From NCBI GenBank assembly GCA_029907205.1, contig JARYMI010000009.1, positions 1 to 64,000 of the forward strand: a DNA stretch of 64,000 nt, written 5' to 3'. The notes under the pieces were generated by a model, which was not told where the DNA came from, searched no databases, and saw only the letters and a program-made list of their open reading frames with translations. Of this stretch, positions 24,709-34,000 are shown one piece after another. Position 1 is the first letter of the stretch, and every line of letters begins with the position of its first letter. Both the position numbers and the translations under genes were made by a program. Source of the DNA: Clostridiales bacterium. GTDB lineage: Bacteria; Acidobacteriota; Aminicenantia; Aminicenantales; UBA8522.

Positions 24709-26267
24709 CAGCGGAGGGTTTTGACCCGGGAAATGAGTTCTTCGGCCTTCTCTTTGAATGAGGGATGGTCAGCCGCTTTTGTCGCCATCTCGAGCGCTTT
24801 AGGTTTCTGTCCGGCGTTTAAGTACCCGGCCGCGGCGTTGTAGAAAGCCGTCGCTCTAGAGATGGCTGTTCGTTCGAGCTGAACTCTTTTTTTGCGCAGA
24901 AATTTCTCCTTCCTTTCGGGCGAAAGCGCGGATTTTTCGGCCTCGGCTATCTTGGCTCGAAGGGCCCGTTCATCGGTCTCGAAGGCGAAGGCGGCCTTCC
25001 CAAAATAGGCGCCCGAATTCTGCCAGTCTTCCTTCCCGGCATACAAACTTCCGAGGTTGAACAAGGCTTCTGAATTTGCCGGGTTGTACTCGAGGGCCTC
25101 TTTTAAGTCTTTTTCGGCTTTGACCAGATCTCCTCTTTCCAAGGCGATGATTCCCGAAAGAGTGAATACCTCGCTCGAGGTGGGCAGGCGGCTCTTGGCC
25201 TGCTCGATATTCTCCGCCGCCTCGTCGTTTTTCTTTAGCTCATGCTGATTCCAGGCCAGCCAATAATAGCTCTCCCCGATAAGCCAGTGGCCAAGGGCGA
25301 TGATCTTCTCCAGGACGGGGATAGCTTCATCGTGCCTGCCCGCGTAACTCAGACAGATGGCTTTCCCGAGGAGTGCATCCCGGTATTCCGGCGCGATGGC
25401 GAGGGTTTTTTCGTAAAAGTCAAGGCTTCGCTCCAGCTCTTCCAAAGCTAGGTAGATACTGGCCAGGAGGATAGTGATCTGTGGAGATTCGGTGATTCCT
25501 TGGTGCGCTCTCAGTAAATGGCTTTCCGCTTCTAAGAGATTTCCCCGGCCCAGGGAAAGATTTCCGAGGTTGTAGGCAACCTCGAAGAATTCAGATTCCT
25601 CGTCGAGGATAGGTCTAAGGAGCGCCTCATTCTCCTCGGGACAGATGGCCATCTTGTACTTAATAAGAAGAGAGTCCGGGAAGGCAGCTTCGAGCCAAGC
25701 CAGGTCCTCCCTTTTTTCGAAGGGGGATGAAAAATGGCATTTCATGACGGCGTACATATAGGCAAAGAACTCGTCATCCTGGGCTCTCTTTCTGAGCTCT
25801 GTCTCCATTTTTTTCAGCTTTTCCTGCGTCTTCAGCCTTTCCTGCATCTCCTTCCAGGTGACCTTCTCGTCGATATCGCGCATCACGCCTTTTCCCTGGA
25901 CCCAGAACAGGCCGGCGATTTCAGCATAAGAAAGAAGGCCCGCGAGAGAGGCGTTCTCCTTGATGAGCTCAAGGGCCACGTCCATGTAGCTCCTGTTATC
26001 AATGCCCAGCTCTTTCTCCCTGACAGCGATGAGAAGCGAGGTCATGGCCAATTTGTCCGCAACTCTTTTCTTAAAACCGGGTTGGCCGTAAACCTCCCCG
26101 TAAACCAGAAAAGCCTTCCGGAGAGGGACGTAACATCCTCTCCGGTAAAGAGCATCGGCTGCTGCGATTTTTTCCTCTATCTCAGTCGAGAGGGGCGTGA
26201 CTTCGACTTTTTCTTTGGGAGCGCAATAATAGAGCAAAAGGAGCGTGAGAAGAAGTAATCTTTTCAT
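24708..26267 (-). CDS. TPR-repeat lipoprotein-like protein
   Basis: The 519-residue product has a short hydrophobic start (RLLLLTLLLLYYC), with a Cys that could be lipidated although the lipobox is poor. From about residue 220 it carries at least six tetratricopeptide repeats, for example AYNLGNLSLGRGNLLEAESHLLRAH and ALFNLGSLYAGKEDWQNSGAYFGKAA. TPRs scaffold protein complexes. The N-terminal 200 residues are helical and not recognised. It is probably envelope-associated and stands alone. Confidence 0.8.
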   Translation of the reverse strand: MKRLLLLTLLLLYYCAPKEKVEVTPLSTEIEEKIAAADALYRRGCYVPLRKAFLVYGEVYGQPGFKKRVADKLAMTSLLIAVREKELGIDNRSYMDVALELIKENASLAGLLSYAEIAGLFWVQGKGVMRDIDEKVTWKEMQERLKTQEKLKKMETELRKRAQDDEFFAYMYAVMKCHFSSPFEKREDLAWLEAAFPDSLLIKYKMAICPEENEALLRPILDEESEFFEVAYNLGNLSLGRGNLLEAESHLLRAHQGITESPQITILLASIYLALEELERSLDFYEKTLAIAPEYRDALLGKAICLSYAGRHDEAIPVLEKIIALGHWLIGESYYWLAWNQHELKKNDEAAENIEQAKSRLPTSSEVFTLSGIIALERGDLVKAEKDLKEALEYNPANSEALFNLGSLYAGKEDWQNSGAYFGKAAFAFETDERALRAKIAEAEKSALSPERKEKFLRKKRVQLERTAISRATAFYNAAAGYLNAGQKPKALEMATKAADHPSFKEKAEELISRVKTLR

Positions 26268-26678
26268 CTTTCCTAGCCCATTTTACTATAGTTACCGGCA
26301 AAATCTGACTTCTTATTTATGAACACGGCGGCGGAGGAAAAAACGTTTAAGGGGAGAAAAAAAGCTTAAGAAGTCGAACGAAAGATATATTCCCATGTGA
26401 AGCTGGCTGGCGAGGCGCCAAGGTTTGAAAAAGGAAAAGGAAGCGGGGCTAAGGAGGATCCCTCTCCAGCCAGCATCTTGTTTCTATTATAAGTGAAGAT
26501 ATTTTGGAATGTCAAAGAAATTTTTTTCTTCCTGCGCCAAACCGTTGATGGAGCGGACTCTTTAGCGTTAGAATAAACAAGTTCGACCCTGCGAAGAAAT
26601 TGCGATGAACAAGGAAAGGGCGAATAAAAGCGAGGATAATTTATTGCAAAATCTCGACAATAGAAGAATCAAACGCCA
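26268..26678. other. 411-base intergenic region with one strong hairpin
   Basis: No protein gene is visible. GCTGGCTGG (26402-26410) pairs with CCAGCCAGC (26466-26474), enclosing a purine-rich stretch and GGAGGATCCCTC. It could be a small RNA or a leader of the radical SAM gene. It matches no riboswitch, SRP or tmRNA core that I can recall. TTGATG, 17 bases, TTAGAA near 26545-26575 is a weak promoter candidate. Confidence 0.4.
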
Positions 26679-27707
26679 ATGGTCACGTGTTCTTTCTGCG
26701 AAGAAAAACCGGCAGCGAAAATCATAGGGGTGTGCCCGGACTGCCTCCGCTCGCTTCCTGAGGGCGAGGTTTCTCTGAGTGTCCACGAAGCCTCGAGGAA
26801 AAAGCTCCGGCTTCCGGAAACACTGCCGAGGAATCCTTATGGAGCACGGTGCCGGCTCTGCGCCAACGAATGCCGGCCTGGGTCCGGCGAAATGGGTTAC
26901 TGCGGCCTGAGAAAAAATGAGGCCGGCAGGATAAAGCCCGTCACGCCCAAGACCACTGCCCTCCTCCACGTTTATCTAGACCCTCTCCCCACTAATTGTT
27001 GCGCAGCCTGGTTCTGCGAGGGCTCAAAGGAAAGGGGCTATAATCTGGCGGTTTTTTTCTACGGCTGCAGCTTCGACTGCCTGTTCTGCCAGAACCATTC
27101 TCATAAGAGGCTGGAGGAAGCGCCTCTGCTTACAGAGGAGAGGGTTGTCGCCGCAGCGCTCCATCCCGAAGTCCGCTGCGTCTGCTTTTTCGGCGGCTCT
27201 CCTGAGCCGCAACTTCCCTTTGCCCTCAGGCTCAGCCAGAAAATCCTCGAACGGAGTGACGCGAAAAAGCGCATCTGCTGGGAATGGAACGGCAGCGGCC
27301 ATCCCGGGCTGGTGAAAAAGGCCGCCGAGCTCTCGGCACGAAGCGGCGGCACGGTGAAGTTCGACCTCAAGGCCTATCATCCGAATATCTCCATGGCTCT
27401 CTGTGGAGTCGGAAACCGCCGCACTCTCGAGAACTTCTCTTTGTTGGCCGGACTTTTTTCTCAACAAGACCTCCTCACTGCCACGACACTCCTCGTTCCC
27501 GCGTATGTCGACAGGCAAGAGGTTGGCCAGATTGCCCGGTTCATCTCGCGTCTTAACAAGGGAATCCCCTACTCGCTTCTTGTTTTCCATCCCGACTACC
27601 TCATGACCGATCTTCCGGTAACGCCTCGCCGGCAGGTCGATGAGTGCTCCGAAGAGGCTTCTCGTTATCTCTCCAGAATCAATATAGGAAACTTGCATCT
27701 CCTATGA
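26679..27707 (+). CDS. PflA-like radical SAM enzyme (AmmeMemoRadiSam/YjjW-like group)
   Basis: A 342-residue protein with two zinc- or cluster-like Cys motifs at the N-terminus (CSFC...CPDC and CRLCANEC...GYCG). The radical SAM cluster motif follows as GCSFDCLFCQN near residue 128. The order and spacing match the pyruvate-formate-lyase-activating-enzyme-related proteins often called AmmeMemoRadiSam. They generate a 5'-deoxyadenosyl radical; their substrates are mostly unknown. The start has no clear Shine-Dalgarno. The VanZ-like gene overlaps its stop. Confidence 0.85.
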   Translation: MVTCSFCEEKPAAKIIGVCPDCLRSLPEGEVSLSVHEASRKKLRLPETLPRNPYGARCRLCANECRPGSGEMGYCGLRKNEAGRIKPVTPKTTALLHVYLDPLPTNCCAAWFCEGSKERGYNLAVFFYGCSFDCLFCQNHSHKRLEEAPLLTEERVVAAALHPEVRCVCFFGGSPEPQLPFALRLSQKILERSDAKKRICWEWNGSGHPGLVKKAAELSARSGGTVKFDLKAYHPNISMALCGVGNRRTLENFSLLAGLFSQQDLLTATTLLVPAYVDRQEVGQIARFISRLNKGIPYSLLVFHPDYLMTDLPVTPRRQVDECSEEASRYLSRINIGNLHLL

Positions 27708-28930
27708 AGAAGAAAAAGTTCTGGGCCTGGGTCTGGGTCGCGCTCTGTATCCTGGCTATCCTTCTCATTGTTCCCCTGGCCCGGACGATCCAGGCATTCG
27801 TCTCGGCACGTTGGGGAAGGTCGCTCTTCGGCTATGCCGTTCTGGCCGCGGTCGGCATCGCCTTCATCTCCATCGTCACGATCCTTGTTTGCCGCCTCAA
27901 GATCCGTTCACCCAGCCGACTGGTCTGGCTTGCGGCCGTGGCCGGCCTGTATGTCTACTTCACCATGAAATTGTGGAAAGCGCCGGAAGAGGCTATCCAC
28001 TTCCTTGAGTACGGGCTGTTAGGGTTCCTGCTCTTCAATGCTTTAAGCTATTCGACCAGGGACAAAAGTGTTTACCTGGCGGCGTTTTTCATCGGTTCGA
28101 CAGTCGGAATTTTCGACGAAATCCTGCAGTGGGTCGTGCCTGGCCGTTTCTGGGATTTCCGCGACGTCGGTCTCAACGCTCTGGCTGCAGGCCTCTTCCA
28201 GGTCGCGCTCTGGAAAGGAATCAAGCCCAGCCTCATCTCGGAAAAATTCAACCCGAGATCGGCCCGGCGCATCTCGGTCGTCCTGGCTGTGAACCTTGTC
28301 CTTTTATGCCTGTGCGCCTCGAACACGCCCCAGCGGGTTGCCTGGTACGCCAGCCGCTTCCCTTCCCTCTCCTTCCTTCTCAGGGAAGAGCCTATGTATG
28401 AGTTCAGCCTGAAACACAAGGACCCGGAAATCGGAATTTTCTATTCTCGGCTGTCTCCCGAAGAACTCAAAAGAGAAGACCGGGAAAATTCAGACGGCAA
28501 CGCTGAGGTCTTGAGGACCTGGAAAGACAAAGACTACAGCCTTTTCCTGAGCCACCACAGCCCCTTCCTCCACACCTTTTTGTACGAAATGCGCGTCCGC
28601 ATCTTCCGCCGGGACAGGAAGGCAGAGGAAGCTGCCCGAGCAAAAAAGGAGCGGGCGGCGAATGAGTCTTTATTCATCTCGTTCAAAGAAAACCTCATCC
28701 TGGAGAAATATTTCGGCCAGACCCTTGAAAAATCCACGTATTCCTGGGATGAAGATAAAAAGAGAAAGACCGAGGCGCACATAGACAAAAACCGGCCCTA
28801 CAAAAGCCCGGTCAGCCGCGGTCTCATTCACGTAAAGGAAAAAACCATCTGGGTCTTCACCCTGATCGCTCTAATCTTGCTGGCGGTCATCAACGGCCTG
28901 TATTCTTACAAGATGCGCAGGAAAATCTGA
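27704..28930 (+). CDS. VanZ-like membrane protein with C-terminal extension
   Basis: Start MKKKKFWAWVWVALCILAILL (ATG 27704), coupled by ATGA to the radical SAM gene. The first 200 residues carry about seven hydrophobic segments and the VanZ pattern HFLEYGLLGFLLF ... DEILQWVVPGRFWDFRDVGLNALAA. A soluble charged region of about 170 residues follows, then a last helix (VFTLIALILLAVING). VanZ proteins affect glycopeptide resistance and envelope phenotypes by an unknown mechanism. The extension is longer than in plain VanZ proteins. Confidence 0.8.
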   Translation: MKKKKFWAWVWVALCILAILLIVPLARTIQAFVSARWGRSLFGYAVLAAVGIAFISIVTILVCRLKIRSPSRLVWLAAVAGLYVYFTMKLWKAPEEAIHFLEYGLLGFLLFNALSYSTRDKSVYLAAFFIGSTVGIFDEILQWVVPGRFWDFRDVGLNALAAGLFQVALWKGIKPSLISEKFNPRSARRISVVLAVNLVLLCLCASNTPQRVAWYASRFPSLSFLLREEPMYEFSLKHKDPEIGIFYSRLSPEELKREDRENSDGNAEVLRTWKDKDYSLFLSHHSPFLHTFLYEMRVRIFRRDRKAEEAARAKKERAANESLFISFKENLILEKYFGQTLEKSTYSWDEDKKRKTEAHIDKNRPYKSPVSRGLIHVKEKTIWVFTLIALILLAVINGLYSYKMRRKI

Positions 28931-28941
28931 GCCATTTTCGG

Positions 28942-29119
28942 AAGCATTTCCAAACACGGGATCTTTATGATGGACGCAGGAAGCTGCCCACGAGCCCCCG
29001 TAGCGGAGGGGGGACCCGTCGGCTTCTCCGACGGGGGGAACCGACGGGACTGGTTCCCCGGGGCGCGGGGGCCAAGGGCAGCTTCCTGCGCCCAATTTGA
29101 TCACTTAGGGGAGATACTT
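28942..29119 (+). repeat. 178-bp quasi-palindromic element, core type 1, copy 2
   Basis: Outer ends AAGCATTTCC and GGAGATACTT. Inner ends GGACGCAGGAAGCTGCCC / GGGCAGCTTCCTGCGCCC (28972-29093), a nearly perfect 18-bp inverted pair. The core is almost identical to copies 1 and 3. It lies between two converging genes, a place where a terminator could be useful, but there is no T-run. Confidence 0.9.
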
Positions 29120-29157
29120 ACGCCATTTTCACGCTCCTCGGCTGTTGGCTTGATTAT

Positions 29158-30714
29158 CTATTCGCAGGAGCGCGTTTCTCTGAACACCGAAAGCCGGTGC
29201 GTGCGGAGGATTTCTATTCCCTGTCGAACATAATCCGCGTCGATGTAAAGCCGTTGGAGCAGCCCGTCGTCGCTCCCCCTGAGGAGTTCAGCCCTCACCG
29301 GCGTCAGACGATGGTGGTAGGACTCGAGGACACGATGCCCGACTCGATACGATGTCCGGGCAACGAGGAAGATGAGGCTCAAAAGAACGGCCGCTGATGC
29401 CACGATTTTGATACGACCTCGAGTCGGCGCCTTCAAACTGAGCCTGCTTTCCCCGAACTGGAGGCCGAGGAAAATGACGTTTGAAAACCAGATGAGGTTA
29501 GAAAAAGTCACATACCGGTAGCTTGTTGCCTGAGCCGCCCCGAAACCCACTCTTCCCATACCGGTCAATGCCGCGCAGGAGATGGAATAAAGGCCCAAGA
29601 GAAGAAAAGGCATGGCAGCCACGATCACCTGGCGGTGTTTCTGCAAGAAAAACCACGCGGCCGAGCCAAAGAGAATGAGGCAGAAAATGCCCAGGAAAAG
29701 CGCAGACTCCGGGTAAGTGATGATCGAAGCGCCTAGGTATCCGAGATTATACCGGACGTATTCAAGGGGATGGATGGCAAAATAAAAGGGCGACTTTCCC
29801 GAGGGGGGAGTCGGCGAAAAGCGGTAAAAATACGACACAAAGACGAGAGCCGTCAAGCCTAACCAGATGGCCAAAGCTGTCCGTTTCCGCCGCCGGCTCG
29901 GTGAGGGAGCGAGCAGGAGAGCCAGGAAGGCGACCGGCCAGTAAGCAAGCCCGTTGGCGTAAGAAAACGTGGCCACGACCCCACAGGCAACACCCGCAGC
30001 AAGATTTCTCCACCTGAATTCAGGCATGGCCAGAATAACTAATCCCATGACGACAGCCAGGACGTTGAGGAAAATCTGGATCTGCCAGCCCCAGACCCAG
30101 TTTTCGCCCTGGTGGAGGGAGAAGGCCAGAAGCGAGAGGATGGGCGCGACCCACGGAAAACCAGGGGAGCCTAAAAGCAAGAATACCTTTTTGGCTTGAA
30201 AAAAAACGATGATGAAAATTCCCACGGCCAGAAGGATGCTGAAGACTAGCTCCCAGCAAATGTTGTAGCGGCTGAGGTGAGAAAACCCAAGCATGATGAG
30301 CCGAGGAAAGAAAAGGCGGTGTTCATTGTGAAGCGCCCAGAGGTCGGAGAAAGAAACCCCTTGTTCAAAAGATTTCCCCAGAAGGGGAACAAAATTCCAC
30401 TGATCCCAGAACGGGACATCCACGTGATATCGGCTGACCTGGGTGGTCAGGATAACCAAAGGAACCAGGGTCAGAGCAATGAGGAAAATTGACCAAACGG
30501 CCTTGAACCATTTCTTCCCATCGCGAGAGCATCTCTGTTTCTGGGAATTGAGGCTATGATCGAGGGAGGGTGGCACGGCGCTAGTCCCCGCAACGCCCGA
30601 AGCGTAGGGGACCCCTCTCTTGACGGGTGCGGAGCGAGGGCGGACAGGGACGCGCCGTGACAGGACCCTATTCCCAAACTCGGACATCACAGAATCAGAG
30701 ATGCTAGCTTTCAT
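29158..30714 (-). CDS. Polytopic membrane protein, glycosyltransferase-like; N-terminus encoded by a repeat element
   Basis: About eleven hydrophobic helices follow an N-terminal cytoplasmic part. The first loop has a FWDQWNFVPLLGK ... HNEHRLFFPR pattern, recalling GT-C-fold or polymerase-like membrane proteins with an acidic first loop. The family is not certain. The ORF starts at ATG 30712 and about 60 of its first 70 codons lie inside repeat copy B, with no stop codon. No ATG in the frame lies between the repeat and the first helix; a GTG in the repeat near 30575 is the only other choice. TAGACT, 17 bases, TATAAT lies upstream (about 30750-30775). Confidence 0.7.
   Translation of the reverse strand: MKASISDSVMSEFGNRVLSRRVPVRPRSAPVKRGVPYASGVAGTSAVPPSLDHSLNSQKQRCSRDGKKWFKAVWSIFLIALTLVPLVILTTQVSRYHVDVPFWDQWNFVPLLGKSFEQGVSFSDLWALHNEHRLFFPRLIMLGFSHLSRYNICWELVFSILLAVGIFIIVFFQAKKVFLLLGSPGFPWVAPILSLLAFSLHQGENWVWGWQIQIFLNVLAVVMGLVILAMPEFRWRNLAAGVACGVVATFSYANGLAYWPVAFLALLLAPSPSRRRKRTALAIWLGLTALVFVSYFYRFSPTPPSGKSPFYFAIHPLEYVRYNLGYLGASIITYPESALFLGIFCLILFGSAAWFFLQKHRQVIVAAMPFLLLGLYSISCAALTGMGRVGFGAAQATSYRYVTFSNLIWFSNVIFLGLQFGESRLSLKAPTRGRIKIVASAAVLLSLIFLVARTSYRVGHRVLESYHHRLTPVRAELLRGSDDGLLQRLYIDADYVRQGIEILRTHRLSVFRETRSCE
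30528..30706 (-). repeat. 179-bp quasi-palindromic element, core type 2, copy B, inside a coding region
   Basis: The core (30568-30668) reads GGGTGGCACGGCG...CGCCGTGACAGGACCC and matches copy A at 10.3 kb. The outer ends are GAGCATCTCT and AGAGATGCTA, and CATCACAGAATC in the right arm is also shared with copy A. It is read in frame as the N-terminus of the minus-strand membrane protein. Confidence 0.85.
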
Positions 30715-30792
30715 CGCCGATGAATTCCATGCCGCCAGGTTTCACGATTATATTCGATACCTGAATCAAAGTCTAACCAAAGGGCTTTAAAG

Positions 30793-30972
30793 GAAGAAAT
30801 TTCACGCATGAGACCTCCACGATGGGCGCAGGGGGCGGCCCTAAAGCCCCCGTAGCGGAAGGGGGACCCATCGGCTTCTCCGATGGGGGGAACCGACGGG
30901 ACTGGTTCCCCGGGGCCCGGGGGCCGAGGGCTGCCTTCTGCGCCCATGAGAATCACATTAGCAAAAATGTCT
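30793..30972 (+). repeat. 180-bp quasi-palindromic element, core type 1, copy 3
   Basis: The inner inverted ends are GGGCGCAGGGGGCGGCCC and GGGCTGCCTTCTGCGCCC (30824-30945). The outer ends are degenerate (GAAGAAATTTC / GCAAAAATGTCT). It lies between divergent genes, 70-110 bases upstream of the smc start, and was fused to smc in the ORF track by read-through of an open frame. Confidence 0.85.
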
Positions 30973-31040
30973 GCCCCTTTAAAAATAAACGTGATTTGAC
31001 TAAAATACCTCTCTGGCCTGAGGCCGCACATCGAAATGAG

Positions 31041-34000
31041 ATGATCATAAAGAAGCTGGAACTCCAGGGTTTTAAATCCTTCCCCGAGCGGACAAAAATC
31101 GTTTTCCATCCCGGGATCACAGCCATCGTCGGCCCCAACGGCACGGGCAAGAGCAACATCGTCGATGCCATCCTCTGGGTCCTGGGAGGCCAGCGCCAGA
31201 AAGCGCTGCGCGGGGAGAAGACCGAGCATATCATCTTTAACGGCAACGCCAAGAAACCGCCTTTAGGGATGGCCGAGGTTTCCCTTTTCCTCCAGCACGA
31301 CGAGGAAGAGATGGCCTTCAGCCACCGAGTTTTCAGGTCGGGCGAGAGCGAATACCGCCTCAACGGAAAAACGGCCAGGCTGAAAGACATCCAGGATGCT
31401 CTCTGGAAACAGGCGGTGGCCGAGAAAGAATATTTTGTCATCGAACAAGGGAACATCGGGCTTCTCCTGACGGCCAAGCCGGCTGAAAAAAGGCTTCTTT
31501 TGGAGGAAGCGGCTGGCACCGCTTTTTACAAAGACAAGAAAAAAGAAGCTCAGAGTAAGCTCGCTTTGAGCGAGCAGAACCTCGTCCGGCTGGAGGATAT
31601 CATCAGCGAAGTCGCCCGGGCGAAAAATTCCTTGCAACGGCAGGCCCAGGCCGCAGCCCGGTACAGGAAATTGCGGGAAAGAATCCGCCAGCTCACAGGG
31701 CTCAATTTCAAGCGAAAGCTCGCCCAGCTCGAGCAACGGCACGAAGAAGCGGCCAGGCAGCATGGCGACTGTCTCAACCAGGAAAAAGAGCTGACCTCTC
31801 TGATCAAAAGCGAAGAGCGGCAACTCGCGGAAAAAAGGCGGGAAGCCTGGGAGCTTGAAAAATCAGTCAAGGAAAACCAGGATTCTCTTTTTTCCCTCGA
31901 ATCCCAGATCAGCCGGGCTGAGGCCGAAAAAGAAAGAGAAACAAGACAGAAGCAGCTCCTGGCCGAAAAGGCAAGAAACGCCGCAGCCGCTGCTCGGGAG
32001 CTCAAAGAGGAGCTAAGTCACCTCAAAACGGAGATCAGCCAACGCGAGACTCACATCGCCGAATTGAAGAAGGCTTACGAAGAAAAGAAGCAGGAAGCGG
32101 ATACCGCCGAAACCGTCTCCCTCTCTGTCCAGGAGGATTTCTCCCTCCTCGAAAAAGCCATCGGAACTCTCAAGACCGACCAGTACCTAAAGCTCTCTGA
32201 GCTCACCGAACTGCGGAACGAGGTCATTAAAACGGAAAAAGAGCTGGACCTTCTGGCTCGGCAAGAAGCCAAGCTCGAAGCCCAGTCGGAGCAAGAGAGA
32301 GCTGTCCTCCGGGCTAAAGAGGAATCCATCCAGCAACTGGAAAGAGAGTTGGCCGAAGACCGGATAGCCTTCGAAGAACAGGAAAAAACGATCGCCGGAC
32401 TGAAGTCCGCGCTCGAAGAAACAAGGGCTGGGGCCGAAAAACTCAAAGGCCGCGTGGACGCCGTCAGGAAAGCCCAGGATGAAGACTGTTACAGCCTCCA
32501 GGCTCTCCACAAAATGGAGGATATCCAGAAAAAAGCCTGGCCGGCCGCAGAGCTTCCGGAAGCCTTGGGTCAGCTTGCCGACCTTGTCGAGACTGACCCT
32601 GAATCCGCGCCTCTTATCGACGCCCTCTGGAAAGAAGAAGCCAATGCATCTGTCATACCCGCTCTCGACTTCCTCGAGCGTTTAGCTGAAAAGAGCTTGG
32701 AAGGCCGCTTTCTTCTCGTTTCTGCGAGAGGAGAAGGAACGGCCTTGCCCGCGCTCAATGACCCGAATGTCCTCGGCTCCGTCAAGCCCCTCCTCAGGCC
32801 CCACCCTAAAATCAAAGCTTACCTCGGCCACCTTCGGGATGCCGTTATTGTCAGGAATGTTAAAGCAGCCGTCGAACTCTGGTTGCGTTTCCCTTCCCTT
32901 AATTTCATCACGCCAGCTGGAGACCTGCTCCTCTCCTCCGGCCTCCTCAGGCTGGGAAAAAGAGAAGAAGGCGTTTTTGCTCTGGGCCAGGAGATAAAAA
33001 AGTTAGAAGACAAGATCGCCGGCCGGAAAGCTGAACTGGCTCAGCTTTCTGCCGAGTTCGAAAAAGAACTCGCCAAAGTCAAGAGGCTGGAAGAAAGGCT
33101 TGTCCACGAGGCCTCTCTCCGGGAAGACCTGGAACAGAAGCTCCGCCACCAAGAGAGGACGAGGATTGCCTCAGACTCCGAGCGGGAAAAGACGGCCAGC
33201 CTTGTTTCTCTTTTAAACCAGGAGCTCGAGATTCTCCGCCGTGACCGGGATGCTCTCAGCGTCAACAAAGAGTCTCTTCTCCAAAAAGTCACGCTTCTCG
33301 AGGCGGAGGAAAGGTCACTCCAAGCTCGTCTGGAAGCGGAGGAAAAAAAGTTTTTCCTTTCCCGGGGAAAAAATGTCGAGGAAGAGAAACGGATGATCGA
33401 AATTCGGGCCGGAGCAGAGCTCATCCAGGAAAGAATCAATAACGCCAGCGCTAAGCTCGAGGAGCTCAGCGAAAGAAAAAACAGCCTCCTGAAGAAAATC
33501 GCCGCCCTTGAGGAGGAAGGCCGGTTGGCCGAAAAAGAGCAAGCCGAGCTTCGGGAAATGCATCAAACGTTAGAGATAAAAGCAAGAAATCTGGAAGAAG
33601 AGAAAAAAACCCGGCACGAACGGCTCGCGGAGAGAGAGGCTGACCTCCAGAGACTCCGCAACGAAGAAGAAGAGAGCGAAAAAAAGCTGGCCGAGCTCCG
33701 GGAAGAGCTGGAAAGAAAAAAGGAGGAGCGCGTCAGGTGGGAGATACTGAAGGCCGAGATCGACAGAGACCTGGTCAACCTCGAAGAAACCTGCTGGCAG
33801 GAACTGAAGAAAACACTCCACGAGGTTAAGAACGAGCCCGTGCCGGACGAACTCTTGGCAGCCAATGTCGAGGATGAGCTCAGCCAGGCCGAGGAGGACC
33901 TCCAGAAATACAAGGCTGTCAACCTCATGGCTGAAGAGGAATACCTGAGCCACAAAGAGCGGTACGATTTTCTCGCCCAGCAGCGCAACGACCTCAGGGA

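Noticed and set aside
26400-26475. SRP RNA or a riboswitch in the 26.4 kb hairpin
   Set aside because: The SRP core (GTCAGG...GGAAGGAAGCAGCC) and known aptamer motifs are not present; only a stem and a GGAAGC-like stretch.
30822-31040. SMC with a 73-residue N-terminal extension
   Set aside because: The extension is repeat DNA; the SMC family starts at MIIKKLELQGFKSF.
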